Of a DNA stretch of 64,000 nt, positions 1 through 8,102 are shown piece by piece. Source of the DNA: Cytobacillus oceanisediminis (GTDB taxonomy: Bacteria; Bacillota; Bacilli; Bacillales; Cytobacillaceae); contig NZ_CP065511.1 in NCBI RefSeq assembly GCF_022811925.1, positions 3,775,501-3,839,500 of the forward strand, in the 5' to 3' direction. The position numbers and the translations under genes are program-made. Numbering within the stretch: position 1 is the first letter of the stretch; each line of letters opens with the position of its first letter. The notes beneath the pieces are model-generated. The model was not told where the DNA came from, made no database searches, and saw only the letters and a program-made list of their open reading frames with translations.

Positions 1-1646
1 GAGCATCACGCCTTGACAGGACGATTTGTCAATCTGCCGGTACAGCTGGATATACGTATACAATGGGCGGGAGCTTTGGAATGGATCCGGAGGATACCAT
101 CCATTCAAAGCTCATTATTCTATGGGGCATTAATGCAGTCAGCACCAACATGCATCAAATGATTCTCGCTCAAAAAGCAAGAAAAAGTGGTGCGAAAATC
201 GTTGTGATTGACGTCCATAAAAACCAGACTGGAAAAATGGCCGACTGGTTTATACCGATTACTCCCGGCACTGATGCTGCCCTGGCCCTTGGCATGATGC
301 ATGTCTTGTTTGCCGAAAATTTGGCGGATGAGAACTTTCTGAAAAAGTATACGGTTGGCCACCAGGAACTTCGTGAACATGTGAAGGAATATGATCCTGA
401 AACAGTAGCCGGCATAACAGGTGTGCCGAAAGATGATATTTACAAATTAGCCCGTATGTATGGAAAGACTTCCCCTGCTTTTATCCGAATCGGCAACGGG
501 CCACAGCATCACGACAATGGCGGAATGTGCATCCGCACCATTTCCTGTCTTCCTGCAATTACAGGACACTGGCTCTTAAAAGGCGGCGGTGCCATTAAGG
601 GAAACTCCGGCTATCTTGCTTTTAATACTGGAGCTCTTCAAAGGCCTGACCTCCTGCACAAAAAGGATACACGCCTCATTAATATGAATCGGATCGGTTC
701 GGCACTGCTTGAACTGGAAAAACCGATTAAATCTATGTACGTCTATGGAACCAACCCTGCTCTTGTTGCACCAGAAGGAAATAAAGTCCGTCAAGGGCTG
801 CTGAGGGAGGATCTGTTCCTTGTTGTCCATGATCTGTTCTTAACCGAAACGGCAAAGTATGCTGATATTGTACTGCCGGCGGCTTCTTCTTTTGAGAATA
901 CGGACATATATTCATCCTATTGGCACCACTACATGCAAATTCAGGAGCCAGTCATTGAACCATACGGCGAGTCAAAATCTAATGTCGAAGTGTTTCGGCT
1001 TCTTGCAGAAGAAATGGGCTTACATGATGCTGTATTTAAAGAAACGGAAGAAGAAATGATTGATGCCGCATTAGATTTTCCGGCTAACCCCTTAATTGAG
1101 GAAATAAATGCTGAATCCCTGAAGAAAACCAAGTTTATCAAAGCGAGGGTAAAACCGCTTTTTCCAGGCAGGCTGCCCACGCCCAGCGGAAAAATAGAAT
1201 TATTCTCGCAGAGAATGAAAGATGATGGATATCCTCCTCTGCCGACATACATACCGCTGAAGGAAGAAAATAAATTCCCTTTTCTGTTTGTGCCTGCACC
1301 GAACCATAACTTTTTGAATTCAACTTTTTCCAATAATACAAAACATGCAGCGATGGAGAAGGAACCGCGTCTTCACATAAATACAAGGGATGCTATAAAT
1401 GCTGAAATTAAAGATGGTGACTTGGTTCGTATTTGGAATGAACGAGGGGAATGCGAACTTAAAGCGGCTGTTGGAGAACTTGTCCTTCCTGGTACAGTTG
1501 TTTCACAGGGCATATGGGCAGACGTCCCTGGAACAAATCATCTGGTCAATTCGCTGACTCCGGACCGGCTTTCTGATATGGGCGGCGGTGCCGTGTTCTT
1601 TTCAGGCCGGGTAAATGTTTCGAAAATCAGTAAAGATATTGACTAA
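1..1646 (+). CDS. Molybdopterin oxidoreductase, 5'-truncated by the window edge
   Basis: The frame is open from base 3, so the visible part is about 547 codons of a longer protein. Residues just before the first internal Met (SAGTAGYTYT then MGGSFGMDPED) fit the interior of the molybdopterin (MopB) domain. The C-terminal ~110 residues (from about FVPAPNHNFLNSTFSNN) match the dinucleotide-binding domain of this superfamily. The N-terminal Fe4S4-type segment lies outside the window. These enzymes transfer oxo groups or electrons at a bis-MGD molybdenum centre; the substrate cannot be told here. Resembles the YyaE-like family of Bacillus. It is followed immediately by a terminator, so it ends its transcript. 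A broken molybdate transport locus lies 11 kb away. Confidence 0.88.
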   Translation, partial: ASRLDRTICQSAGTAGYTYTMGGSFGMDPEDTIHSKLIILWGINAVSTNMHQMILAQKARKSGAKIVVIDVHKNQTGKMADWFIPITPGTDAALALGMMHVLFAENLADENFLKKYTVGHQELREHVKEYDPETVAGITGVPKDDIYKLARMYGKTSPAFIRIGNGPQHHDNGGMCIRTISCLPAITGHWLLKGGGAIKGNSGYLAFNTGALQRPDLLHKKDTRLINMNRIGSALLELEKPIKSMYVYGTNPALVAPEGNKVRQGLLREDLFLVVHDLFLTETAKYADIVLPAASSFENTDIYSSYWHHYMQIQEPVIEPYGESKSNVEVFRLLAEEMGLHDAVFKETEEEMIDAALDFPANPLIEEINAESLKKTKFIKARVKPLFPGRLPTPSGKIELFSQRMKDDGYPPLPTYIPLKEENKFPFLFVPAPNHNFLNSTFSNNTKHAAMEKEPRLHINTRDAINAEIKDGDLVRIWNERGECELKAAVGELVLPGTVVSQGIWADVPGTNHLVNSLTPDRLSDMGGGAVFFSGRVNVSKISKDID

Positions 1647-1672
1647 CCCCTGCAAAAATGCAGGGGTTTTTG
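1647..1672 (+). terminator. Rho-independent terminator of the molybdopterin oxidoreductase gene
   Basis: Perfect 8-bp stem CCCCTGCA/TGCAGGGG with a 4-base loop directly followed by TTTTTGT, starting one base after the stop codon. Confidence 0.9.
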
Positions 1673-1676
1673 TATT

Positions 1677-2210
1677 CTATGAAGCATTGTTAGGCTTAAC
1701 ATCAAAATCCTCTATGTATGAATCAATATCCGATGTATCTTTCAGGGCAATGACTTTTTTTCCTTCTGCAGCAAACCTGTCAAGCCGCTCAGCCATTTTC
1801 TTTTTGCGGGGTCCGTAAGTTGTCAGAATGAATTTTATAAACTTCCAGTCCATTTTCTCCTTGCATCCTGCTGCCATATCAGGCCGTGTTTTACCAAGAT
1901 TGGTCAGCCATCTCTTCAATACCCTGTACAGACAGAGATACAGGGGAAGTTCTAGATATATGACTGTATCACACGCAGCTCCCCTGATTTCAAAAGTATT
2001 GCTGTAATTGCCTTCAATAATCCACTGCTGTTTTTTCACAAGTTCACGCTGGGCATCCGAAAATTCTTGAAGTCCGCTTTCCACCCAGCCGGGCTTCCAG
2101 AATACAGCATCCAGATGATGTACCTCAATGCCTGTTTTTTCACCTAATTTTCTGGCAAATGTTGATTTTCCTGCGCCTGCTGAAATCCCAATCACCATAA
2201 TTCTTTTCAA
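1677..2210 (-). CDS. P-loop nucleotide kinase, DNA topology modulation (FlaR)-like
   Basis: Predicted 177 residues. The P-loop SAGAGKST is at residues 10-17, followed by a conserved HHLDAVFWKPGW segment and an IIEGNYSNTF motif, both typical of the FlaR / adenylate-kinase-like topology modulation family. These are small P-loop NTPases of uncertain substrate. The start is placed at a TTG (2210) because AAAGGAG sits 9 bases upstream of it; an ATG four codons later lacks such spacing, and the longer open frame upstream would run into the divergent promoter region. Transcribed divergently from the DUF3231 gene. Confidence 0.8.
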   Translation of the reverse strand: MKRIMVIGISAGAGKSTFARKLGEKTGIEVHHLDAVFWKPGWVESGLQEFSDAQRELVKKQQWIIEGNYSNTFEIRGAACDTVIYLELPLYLCLYRVLKRWLTNLGKTRPDMAAGCKEKMDWKFIKFILTTYGPRKKKMAERLDRFAAEGKKVIALKDTSDIDSYIEDFDVKPNNAS

Positions 2211-2333
2211 ATTATCAGGCTCCTTTCCAAAGCTGATTGATGACTTAGCCCAGTCTTTACGGAAAAGAATAATAACCACTTTAAAGGAAAAAATATCAAC
2301 CATAGTCAATAAACGTACGAGGGAGGCAATCCC

Positions 2334-3353
2334 ATGCAAAAGAATAAAACACGTCTCACAGCAGCTGAAATTGCATCTTTGTGGACTTCCTTTATGAATG
2401 ACAGCATGGCTAAGTGCATTTTAGGGTTTATGCTTAAAGATCTGGAAGATAAAGAAATTAAGGGAGCAGTCCAATACGCATATGATTTGACCGCCACCCA
2501 TTTAAACAAACTTGTCAAGTTTTTTCAGCAGAGTGAGCTGCCGGTGCCTAATGGTTTTTCTGATAACGACGTCATTATGTCTGCACCGTGGCTCTTTTCT
2601 GATATATTTTGTTTAACCTATATAAACCATATGGCTCGGACAGGTCTTATTTCTTATGGCGGCTTTCTCTCCATGAGTTCACGGGAAGACATATGTGAGT
2701 ACTTTACAAATGGGCTTCATGAAACTTCCGTTCTATATAATAAGTCAACCCGGATTGCCCTTAGCAAAGGCCTGCTGGCAAGGCACCCTTCTATTGAAAC
2801 GCCCCCTGTGACTGAATATATAGACAGCAAGAGTTATTTAAGCGGGCTGAATCCTTTGTCCAATAAAAGACCTTTAAATGCAATAGAAATATCACATCTA
2901 TATATGAATGTCATGACCAATGCCATGGGGGTAAACTTAAGCCTCAGTTTTGCTCAGACCTCACCAGTAAAAGAGGTTTCAGATTTTATGCTCAGAGGTG
3001 CGGAAATAGCTAATAAACATATTAAAATCTTTACAGATATCCTGCTGCAAAATGATATTCCAACCCCCCGTCTGCCTGATGTCAGTGTCAGCAATTCGGT
3101 TACACAGACTTTTTCAGATAAGCTGATTATGTTCCATATGAGTTTAATCAGTGCTGCGGGAACCGGAAATTATGCTACAGCAGCAGCTGCCAGCCAGCGC
3201 AGCGATCTGGCAATTAATTATGAACGCTTGTCCATTGAAATTGCCAAATATGCCAAAACGGGAGCAGACATTATGATTAAACATCATTGGATGGAAAAGC
3301 CGCCCGGCACAAAAGACCGAAAAAAATTAGCTCAGAATAAAAACGGATCATGA
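2334..3353 (+). CDS. DUF3231 family protein (duplicated domain)
   Basis: 339 residues made of two similar halves (roughly 8-165 and 180-330). Each starts with an LTAxEI / LNAIEISHL(Y/W) motif and contains a long helical bundle with conserved segments such as MNDSMAK and MTNAMG. This is the DUF3231 architecture, a ferritin-like helical protein common in spore-forming Bacillaceae; the function is unknown. GAGGGAGG lies 8-10 bases before the ATG. No signal peptide or membrane segment is evident. Ends at a bidirectional terminator facing the NUDIX gene. Confidence 0.85.
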   Translation: MQKNKTRLTAAEIASLWTSFMNDSMAKCILGFMLKDLEDKEIKGAVQYAYDLTATHLNKLVKFFQQSELPVPNGFSDNDVIMSAPWLFSDIFCLTYINHMARTGLISYGGFLSMSSREDICEYFTNGLHETSVLYNKSTRIALSKGLLARHPSIETPPVTEYIDSKSYLSGLNPLSNKRPLNAIEISHLYMNVMTNAMGVNLSLSFAQTSPVKEVSDFMLRGAEIANKHIKIFTDILLQNDIPTPRLPDVSVSNSVTQTFSDKLIMFHMSLISAAGTGNYATAAAASQRSDLAINYERLSIEIAKYAKTGADIMIKHHWMEKPPGTKDRKKLAQNKNGS

Positions 3354-3354
3354 T

Positions 3355-3383
3355 GGAAAAAGGAGCTGGCCTGCTCTTTTTCC
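3355..3383. terminator. Bidirectional terminator between convergent genes
   Basis: GGAAAAAG(g)AGC pairs with GCTCTTTTTCC around a 6-base loop; A-run on one side and T-run on the other serve both the DUF3231 and the NUDIX genes. Confidence 0.8.
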
Positions 3384-3887
3384 TTATGGTTCACCATATG
3401 ACCTTTTCATTGCTGAGTTCAAAGCCTGAACAAGTGTTTCATGCCATCCCTCGGAATAATCAGCTATTTGCAGAGGATCGACCAGCATCCTTTCTGATGA
3501 CTCATACCGTGCTTCAAAGTCGAGCATCCTTTCTATATTCATATGATAAAATACCTGATAGCCTATTTTGGGATATGCGCTTCTTTCAGTCCACAGCAGA
3601 TTTTCACTATGGTCTGCGATAATATATCCCAAATGTGTGCACTGCCCTTCCACATAACCTTCTTCCATGGCTTCTCTCTTAAAACATTGTTCGGGGCTTT
3701 CACCCTTTTCTATGTGTCCGCCGGGAATATCCCACCCCCGGTTCTGCAAATTTACTAATAAAACCTTTTCTTCCAAAAAGCAAAACCCATGGGCGCTCGT
3801 AATTAATTCTCTCTCTGGAGGATATGCTGCCTCCTTCCAGGTTAATTTTATCCTTGCTCCGCCCCAATCCACGTAAGCAGCAGTCAT
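3384..3887 (-). CDS. NUDIX hydrolase
   Basis: 167 residues. The Nudix box runs from G57 (GGHIEKGE) to REAMEEG at 71-77, giving G-x5-E-x7-RE-x2-EE. The usual glycine of the last GU position is replaced by Tyr (EEGYVEG), a minor departure. NUDIX enzymes hydrolyse nucleoside diphosphates linked to another moiety; the substrate cannot be assigned. Start chosen at 3887 because AGAGG lies 7 bases upstream; an upstream in-frame Met would add a basic 15-residue tail with no ribosome site. Confidence 0.87.
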   Translation of the reverse strand: MTAAYVDWGGARIKLTWKEAAYPPERELITSAHGFCFLEEKVLLVNLQNRGWDIPGGHIEKGESPEQCFKREAMEEGYVEGQCTHLGYIIADHSENLLWTERSAYPKIGYQVFYHMNIERMLDFEARYESSERMLVDPLQIADYSEGWHETLVQALNSAMKRSYGEP

Positions 3888-3973
3888 ATATTTACCTCTC
3901 TTTTTTTTAATCCGCTTGATTACATTCAACACTTGTGGTTTTATTTCCTCTTTTGCAGCTAAGTGGTTCCTGC

Positions 3974-4003
3974 TTAAAGATTTTTCTTGAAAAGTGCTAT
4001 AAT
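3974..4003 (+). promoter_or_regulatory. Probable sigma-A promoter of the yitT-like gene
   Basis: TTAAAG (3974-3979), 18-base spacer, perfect TATAAT (3998-4003), 33 bases before the start codon. Confidence 0.5.
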
Positions 4004-4036
4004 ATGAAAGTATTTAAAAAAGAAGGGCTTGATCAT

Positions 4037-4903
4037 ATGGCAATAACAAAGAAAAAACGGGTATTAAAAGAGATAAGACAGCTCATCATGATCACGATAG
4101 GTGCGGTGATTGCAGCGGCAGGACTTGAGTTTTTCCTCGTCCCCAATAATATTCTCGATGGCGGGGTTATCGGTCTTTCCATTATCGCTGCTGAACTGAC
4201 CGGGATGACCATGAGTATATTCTTGATTGTTTTAAACCTGCCATTTCTCTATATCGGCTTCCGTAAAATAGGAATGAAATTTACGATACATACGTTATAC
4301 GGTGTTATAGTTTTATCTGCCAGTACCGCTTACCTGCATCATTTTGAGCCGGTTACCAATGATTTATTTTTAGCGACAGTCATTGGAGCTGTCATTCTCG
4401 GTACAGGGGTCGGCCTTGTGATCAGAACTGGCGGAGCTTTGGATGGATCAGAAATCATCGCCATCCTAGTCAGCAAGAAGCGTCCAGTGTCTGTCGGCCA
4501 ATTTATCATGATTGTCAACGTATTTATATTTATTCTTGCGGCCTTCCTCGTTTTCAGCTGGGAAACAGCCATGTACTCCATTATCACCTATTATATTGCT
4601 TATAAAATGATTGATATCGTTGTGGAAGGTATGGAAGAGCTGAAGTCGGTTACGATCATTTCTGATACGCCTGAAGAAATCTCTGCAGAGCTTATGAAGC
4701 AATTGGGGCGGGGAATGACCTATATTCAGGGCCAGGGTGTTTTTACTGGTGAGCCGAAAAAAATCATTTATACCATCGTAACACGGATTGAATTATCTAC
4801 GCTCCGTTCGATTGTGGAAGATATCGACCCGAATGCATTAGTGGCTATAGAAAATATTGCCGATGTCAGCGGCAGCAACTTTGACAAGGGTACAGCGCAT
4901 TAA
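4037..4903 (+). CDS. YitT family membrane protein (DUF161 + DUF2179)
   Basis: 288 residues with five to six hydrophobic segments in the first ~190 residues, including the family signature FFLVPNNILDGGVIGLS and GTGVGLVIRTGGALDGSEI. A C-terminal cytosolic DUF2179 domain follows (from about SVTIISDTPEEI to IADVSG). Proteins of this family are integral membrane proteins of unknown transport function. Start at 4037 has AGAAGGG 9 bases upstream; the open frame extends 34 codons further but across the promoter TATAAT, which excludes that start. Confidence 0.88.
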   Translation: MAITKKKRVLKEIRQLIMITIGAVIAAAGLEFFLVPNNILDGGVIGLSIIAAELTGMTMSIFLIVLNLPFLYIGFRKIGMKFTIHTLYGVIVLSASTAYLHHFEPVTNDLFLATVIGAVILGTGVGLVIRTGGALDGSEIIAILVSKKRPVSVGQFIMIVNVFIFILAAFLVFSWETAMYSIITYYIAYKMIDIVVEGMEELKSVTIISDTPEEISAELMKQLGRGMTYIQGQGVFTGEPKKIIYTIVTRIELSTLRSIVEDIDPNALVAIENIADVSGSNFDKGTAH

Positions 4904-4913
4904 ATGTAAATTG

Positions 4914-4963
4914 AAAAAGCAGGCTCCCTTCACATGCATCAGTGATGGAGACTGCTTTTTTTG
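4914..4963. terminator. Bidirectional terminator
   Basis: AAAAAGCAGgCTCC ... GGAGaCTGCTTTTTTT between the convergent yitT-like and ZIP genes. Confidence 0.85.
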
Positions 4964-5773
4964 CTATAAAAACAGCAGCAAGCTGAGCGCCATGACGGCC
5001 ATTCCTGCCACAAGACCATAAATGGAGGTATGGGCTTCATCATACTTCTTGGCAGCCGGCAATAATTCATCGAGAGAAATGAACACCATTATTCCGGCAA
5101 CTGCGGCAAAAATGACACCAAACATTACATCGTTTAAATATGGCATTAAAATCAAGTATGCCACAAATGCGCCAATTGGCTCTGACAGACCTGATAAAAA
5201 TGAAAGCTTAAAAGCCTTCTTCTTGCTCCCAGTGGCATAATAGACAGGAACTGAGACAGCAATCCCCTCTGGAATATTATGGATTGCGATAGCCGCCGCA
5301 ATGGCGATTCCAAGCGATGGGTCCTGGAGTGCAGATGTAAAAGTTGCAATTCCTTCCGGGAAGTTATGAATCGCAATCGCCAAAGCCGCAAAGGTCCCCA
5401 TTTTTAAGAGTGCCGGATCTTCGACGACCTTGCCTGCATCATTCATTTCTTCAACTGTTCTTACTTCATGCGGGTTATCCTTTTTAGGAATAAACCGATC
5501 AATTAACGCAATGAGGATTATCCCCCCAAAAAAACCTCCAACAGTTGCCCAGTTGCCGTTTACTTGACCTAATGCTCCTACAAGTGCATCTTTTGCTTTT
5601 ACAAAGATTTCAATCATGGAGACATAAATCATTACACCTGCGGAAAAGCCAAGTGCCAATGATAAAAACTTCGTATTCGTTCTAGAAGTAAAAAAAGCCA
5701 TTAAACTGCCAATACCTGTCGCTAAGCCGGCAAACAATGTGAGACCTAATGCAAATAATACTTCCTGCGACAT
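4964..5773 (-). CDS. ZIP family metal transporter (ZupT/GufA-like)
   Basis: 269 residues, about eight membrane segments. The two family metal-binding signatures are present: HNFPEG at 136-141 in TM4 and HNIPEG at 165-170 in TM5. A hydrophilic loop with His and acidic residues lies around 96-120. These proteins import Zn2+ or other divalent metals (Fe2+, Mn2+). Start at 5773 has AAGGAGAG 8 bases upstream. The upstream region carries a sigma-A-like promoter whose -10 abuts a palindrome, so metal-responsive repression is likely. The actual metal is not determinable. Confidence 0.9.
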   Translation of the reverse strand: MSQEVLFALGLTLFAGLATGIGSLMAFFTSRTNTKFLSLALGFSAGVMIYVSMIEIFVKAKDALVGALGQVNGNWATVGGFFGGIILIALIDRFIPKKDNPHEVRTVEEMNDAGKVVEDPALLKMGTFAALAIAIHNFPEGIATFTSALQDPSLGIAIAAAIAIHNIPEGIAVSVPVYYATGSKKKAFKLSFLSGLSEPIGAFVAYLILMPYLNDVMFGVIFAAVAGIMVFISLDELLPAAKKYDEAHTSIYGLVAGMAVMALSLLLFL

Positions 5774-5881
5774 TTCACTCTCTCCTTTTTCACTGTTGCC
5801 AAAAAGTTTCTCCAGGGCAACTTTTGCCTTAAAAAAATATATATCCAAGATTACTAAAAGTATATGCGCCTATCTTAAAAA

Positions 5882-5926
5882 GTTTACTTTGGTAAACATT
5901 TTATCTCCAACGCAAACCAAAAGCAA
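5882..5926 (-). promoter_or_regulatory. Promoter with abutting operator palindrome upstream of the ZIP gene
   Basis: Read on the minus strand: -35 TTGCTT (5926-5921), 17-base spacer, -10 TAAAAT (5903-5898). Directly downstream is the inverted repeat GTTTAC-n4-GTAAAC (5897-5882), where a repressor would cover the transcription start. Confidence 0.5.
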
Positions 5927-6110
5927 TAAAAATAACTCTGCAATTCATTTTTCTTCAATATTATAAGAATGATTCAGGAAAATGTGCATTATAAAAAGCA
6001 AAAAAACCTCCGCCATTTACCACAGCGAAGATCAATCCCAGAAACACTTTAATTTGAAAAGTTCCTGAAAGTACCCTCATACTGATAAAAAGGCTGCAGG
6101 GGTTATATCA

Positions 6111-6420
6111 GGGACTGCTTTCCATGCGTGCTGCTAAAAAGCGGACAGCTGAAGGATGAAGCAGGGTATCGGCATCAAGCGTGATAACATACTCTGTTGT
6201 CACATGCTGCAGTCATTTGTTTAATGCATGGAATTTTCCCGGCTTAGATTCCTTTAAAACTATGATTTCAATGTTAAGCTCTTTTTTAGCCCTTACTAAT
6301 TCACAATAGGTATTATCTGAAGAACGATTATCTATAACAATAGCTTTAATTTTGCCTTTATAATCCTGGCTCGTCACATAGCTTAACGTCTGAAAGATTG
6401 TACTGCAGAAAAGAGGTGGC
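6111..6420 (-). pseudogene. Glycosyltransferase family 2 remnant
   Basis: Translation of the minus strand gives clear GT2 sequence in one frame: a segment ending IKAIVIDNRSSDNT, then ESKPGKFHALNK, then after an in-frame TGA (6213-6215) VTTEYVITLDADTLLHPSA and AARMESSP, followed by a second TGA at 6108-6110. IDNRSSDNT is the nucleotide-binding loop and TLDAD the DxD metal site. Both ends of the domain and the membrane part are missing. This is the internal core of a processive GT2 enzyme that has lost function. Confidence 0.75.
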
Positions 6421-6512
6421 TGAATACTAACTTTTTATTAATGGAGACATATAATTTTTTTCTTCCGCGTCTTGCCATCGGTTTGATGGGTGTTAGACTT
6501 GGCTGCATAGGC

Positions 6513-6563
6513 TCACCTTCAGAATAATATATTTAATTAAAAAATATATTATTTTGAAGGTGA
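6513..6563. repeat. Long near-perfect hairpin in decayed intergenic DNA
   Basis: Arms 6513-6534 and 6542-6563 pair over 21 of 22 positions around a 7-base AT loop; the outer arm bases are TCACCTTC/GAAGGTGA. There is no T-run on either side, so it is not a normal terminator. The flanks 5774-6110 and 6421-6655 contain only short open frames and no recognisable gene. Confidence 0.7.
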
Positions 6564-6655
6564 AGTATCGCGGTAAATAATACCAGAATCCCAGCCGGAT
6601 GAATCTTGCAATTCTGACGCATGGGTTCGAGAATATTCATATGCTGAACTTCCTA

Positions 6656-7075
6656 TTACTCCGGGTAGGTATCCCTTAAAAAATCAATTGATTGAACAAT
6701 TAATTCCTTTAGCACTTCTACATCGATATCTGCAATCTTATTTATGTAAACACAAGCTTTTCCAGTTGTATGTTTCCCAAACCGTTCAAGCAATTCATCT
6801 CTTTTTTTATCCCCGGGTGCAAAATAAAGGCTGATTTTTGCCTTTCTTGGCGAAAAGCCAACAAGTGGTGCATCCCCTTCATGACCAGTTGCATATTTAT
6901 AATGATACGAACCAAAGCCAATGATGCTTGGTCCCCACATTTTTGCCTGATAGCCTGTCGTTTCTGTAAAGATATCCAGCAGCCTATATGCATCCTCCCT
7001 CTTTTTAGGACTCTCAACCTTTTCTATAAATTCAATTACACTATTATCGTTCTCCTTTGTTTTAACTTCGTACAT
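6656..7075 (-). CDS. DUF1801 domain protein
   Basis: 139 residues. Shows the DUF1801 pattern: KKREDAYRLLDIFTETTG, then AKMWGPSIIGFGSYHY, GFSPRKAKISLYF, and a C-terminal GKACVYINKIADID. Members are small cytosolic proteins; some relatives of the fold have been linked to iron handling, but no function can be assigned here. AAGGAG lies 10 bases before the ATG. Single gene; flanked by decayed DNA downstream. Confidence 0.82.
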   Translation of the reverse strand: MYEVKTKENDNSVIEFIEKVESPKKREDAYRLLDIFTETTGYQAKMWGPSIIGFGSYHYKYATGHEGDAPLVGFSPRKAKISLYFAPGDKKRDELLERFGKHTTGKACVYINKIADIDVEVLKELIVQSIDFLRDTYPE

Positions 7076-7156
7076 AATAGGCCAACTCCTTATTTGGATT
7101 TGAATAGTACTTCTCTAAAAAACAGGTAATGTCCTTCTGAAAACCAATCTCCCAGC

Positions 7157-7186
7157 AAAAAAAGAGCAACCATATGATTGGTCCTC
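7157..7186 (-). terminator. Probable terminator downstream of the pirin gene
   Basis: On the minus strand GAGgACCA / TGGT(tg)CTC forms a bulged stem followed by seven T residues. Confidence 0.55.
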
Positions 7187-7195
7187 ACCCGCTTC

Positions 7196-8041
7196 TTATT
7201 TTAGAAAGGTACCTTCCATATACTCCTTATAAGCGGTTCTAATTTCTTCTTCAGTGTTCATAACAAACGGTCCACGTGCAACAACCTTTTCTTTGACTGG
7301 CTCGCCTGCATATAGTAAAAAGCGCAAAGGCTCTTCGGCTTTAACGAAAATTTCGCTTCCAGCGTTCCCGCCATCTCCCAATTCAAGAACCTGGCCTTTT
7401 GCTGCATGTGCTTCATTTTCTCCAAAAACCCCGCTGCCTTCTAAAATATAGATGAAGCCCTTGTAGCTTCCAGGCAGGTCTTGCGAGGCTGCCGTACCTT
7501 TTTTCATCCTTGCTTCAACCATCGTTACAGGCACATGATTTATGGCAGGAGATACAACCCCCTTCGAGGATCCGGAGAAGACTTTAAAAATAACGCCCTC
7601 TTCCTCTCTTACAGGAACTTCACTGCCTTTAAGATTTTGATATCTTGGCGCTGTCATTTTCTTCTCGCTGGGAAGATTGATCCACAGCTGCAGCGAATGG
7701 GCAGTTATTCCTTCTAATGGCACTTCGTTATGAACGACACCGCTGCCTGCTGTCATCCATTGAACATCACCAGGCCCTAACACGCCTCCCTCACCGGAAT
7801 GACTATCGAAATGCTCAATAGCCCCTTCAATGACATAAGTTACGGTTTCTATGCCGCGATGGGGATGGACGTCAAACGCGCCCTTTTGGAATTTATCCTC
7901 CATCATCAGTAGGAATGGGTCAAACTTTTCCCAATTCCCTGGTTCTATCACAGGGCCTGCTGCATGAATGGGACTATGCTCCTGCAGATTTACTTTCCTG
8001 ATAGAAGCAATTTCCCGCTTAGTTATTTCCTCACTTTCCAT
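7196..8041 (-). CDS. Pirin family protein
   Basis: 281 residues, two cupin barrels. Metal ligands of the N-terminal cupin are visible: HPHRG at 59-63 gives H59 and H61, and GVVHNE at 101-106 gives H104 and E106, matching the iron site of pirin/quercetinases. Bacterial pirins include quercetin 2,3-dioxygenases, fitting the neighbouring quinone and aromatic detoxification genes. Start at 8041 follows GGGGAG with 9-base spacing; an in-frame upstream Met would extend through the intergenic hairpins. Last gene of the mhq-like cluster. Confidence 0.87.
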   Translation of the reverse strand: MESEEITKREIASIRKVNLQEHSPIHAAGPVIEPGNWEKFDPFLLMMEDKFQKGAFDVHPHRGIETVTYVIEGAIEHFDSHSGEGGVLGPGDVQWMTAGSGVVHNEVPLEGITAHSLQLWINLPSEKKMTAPRYQNLKGSEVPVREEEGVIFKVFSGSSKGVVSPAINHVPVTMVEARMKKGTAASQDLPGSYKGFIYILEGSGVFGENEAHAAKGQVLELGDGGNAGSEIFVKAEEPLRFLLYAGEPVKEKVVARGPFVMNTEEEIRTAYKEYMEGTFLK

Positions 8042-8053
8042 ATGCCATTTCTC

Positions 8054-8095
8054 CCCTTTACATGTAAAGGGAGCAATTGTAAGACAATTGCTCCC
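8054..8095 (-). promoter_or_regulatory. Two overlapping hairpins between wrbA-like gene and pirin gene
   Basis: A perfect 12-bp stem (8069-8080 with 8084-8095, 3-base loop) shares three bases with an 18-bp perfect palindrome (8054-8071). The palindrome's downstream arm contains the AGGGG of the pirin ribosome site, so forming the second hairpin would mask it. There is no T-run for termination. An RNA control element or processing site is inferred. Confidence 0.5.
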
Positions 8096-8102
8096 TCTAT
8101 GA

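Noticed and set aside
941..1333. Minus-strand open frame of 130 codons
   Set aside because: Antisense to the molybdopterin oxidoreductase.
5961..6080. Minus-strand 39-codon frame with a hydrophobic product, just after the GT2 remnant
   Set aside because: No ribosome site and located in decayed DNA; probably chance or residual sequence.
6533..6640. Minus-strand 35-codon frame with AGGAAG 8 bases before ATG
   Set aside because: Its end runs into the hairpin arms and it resembles no known peptide; too weak to call.
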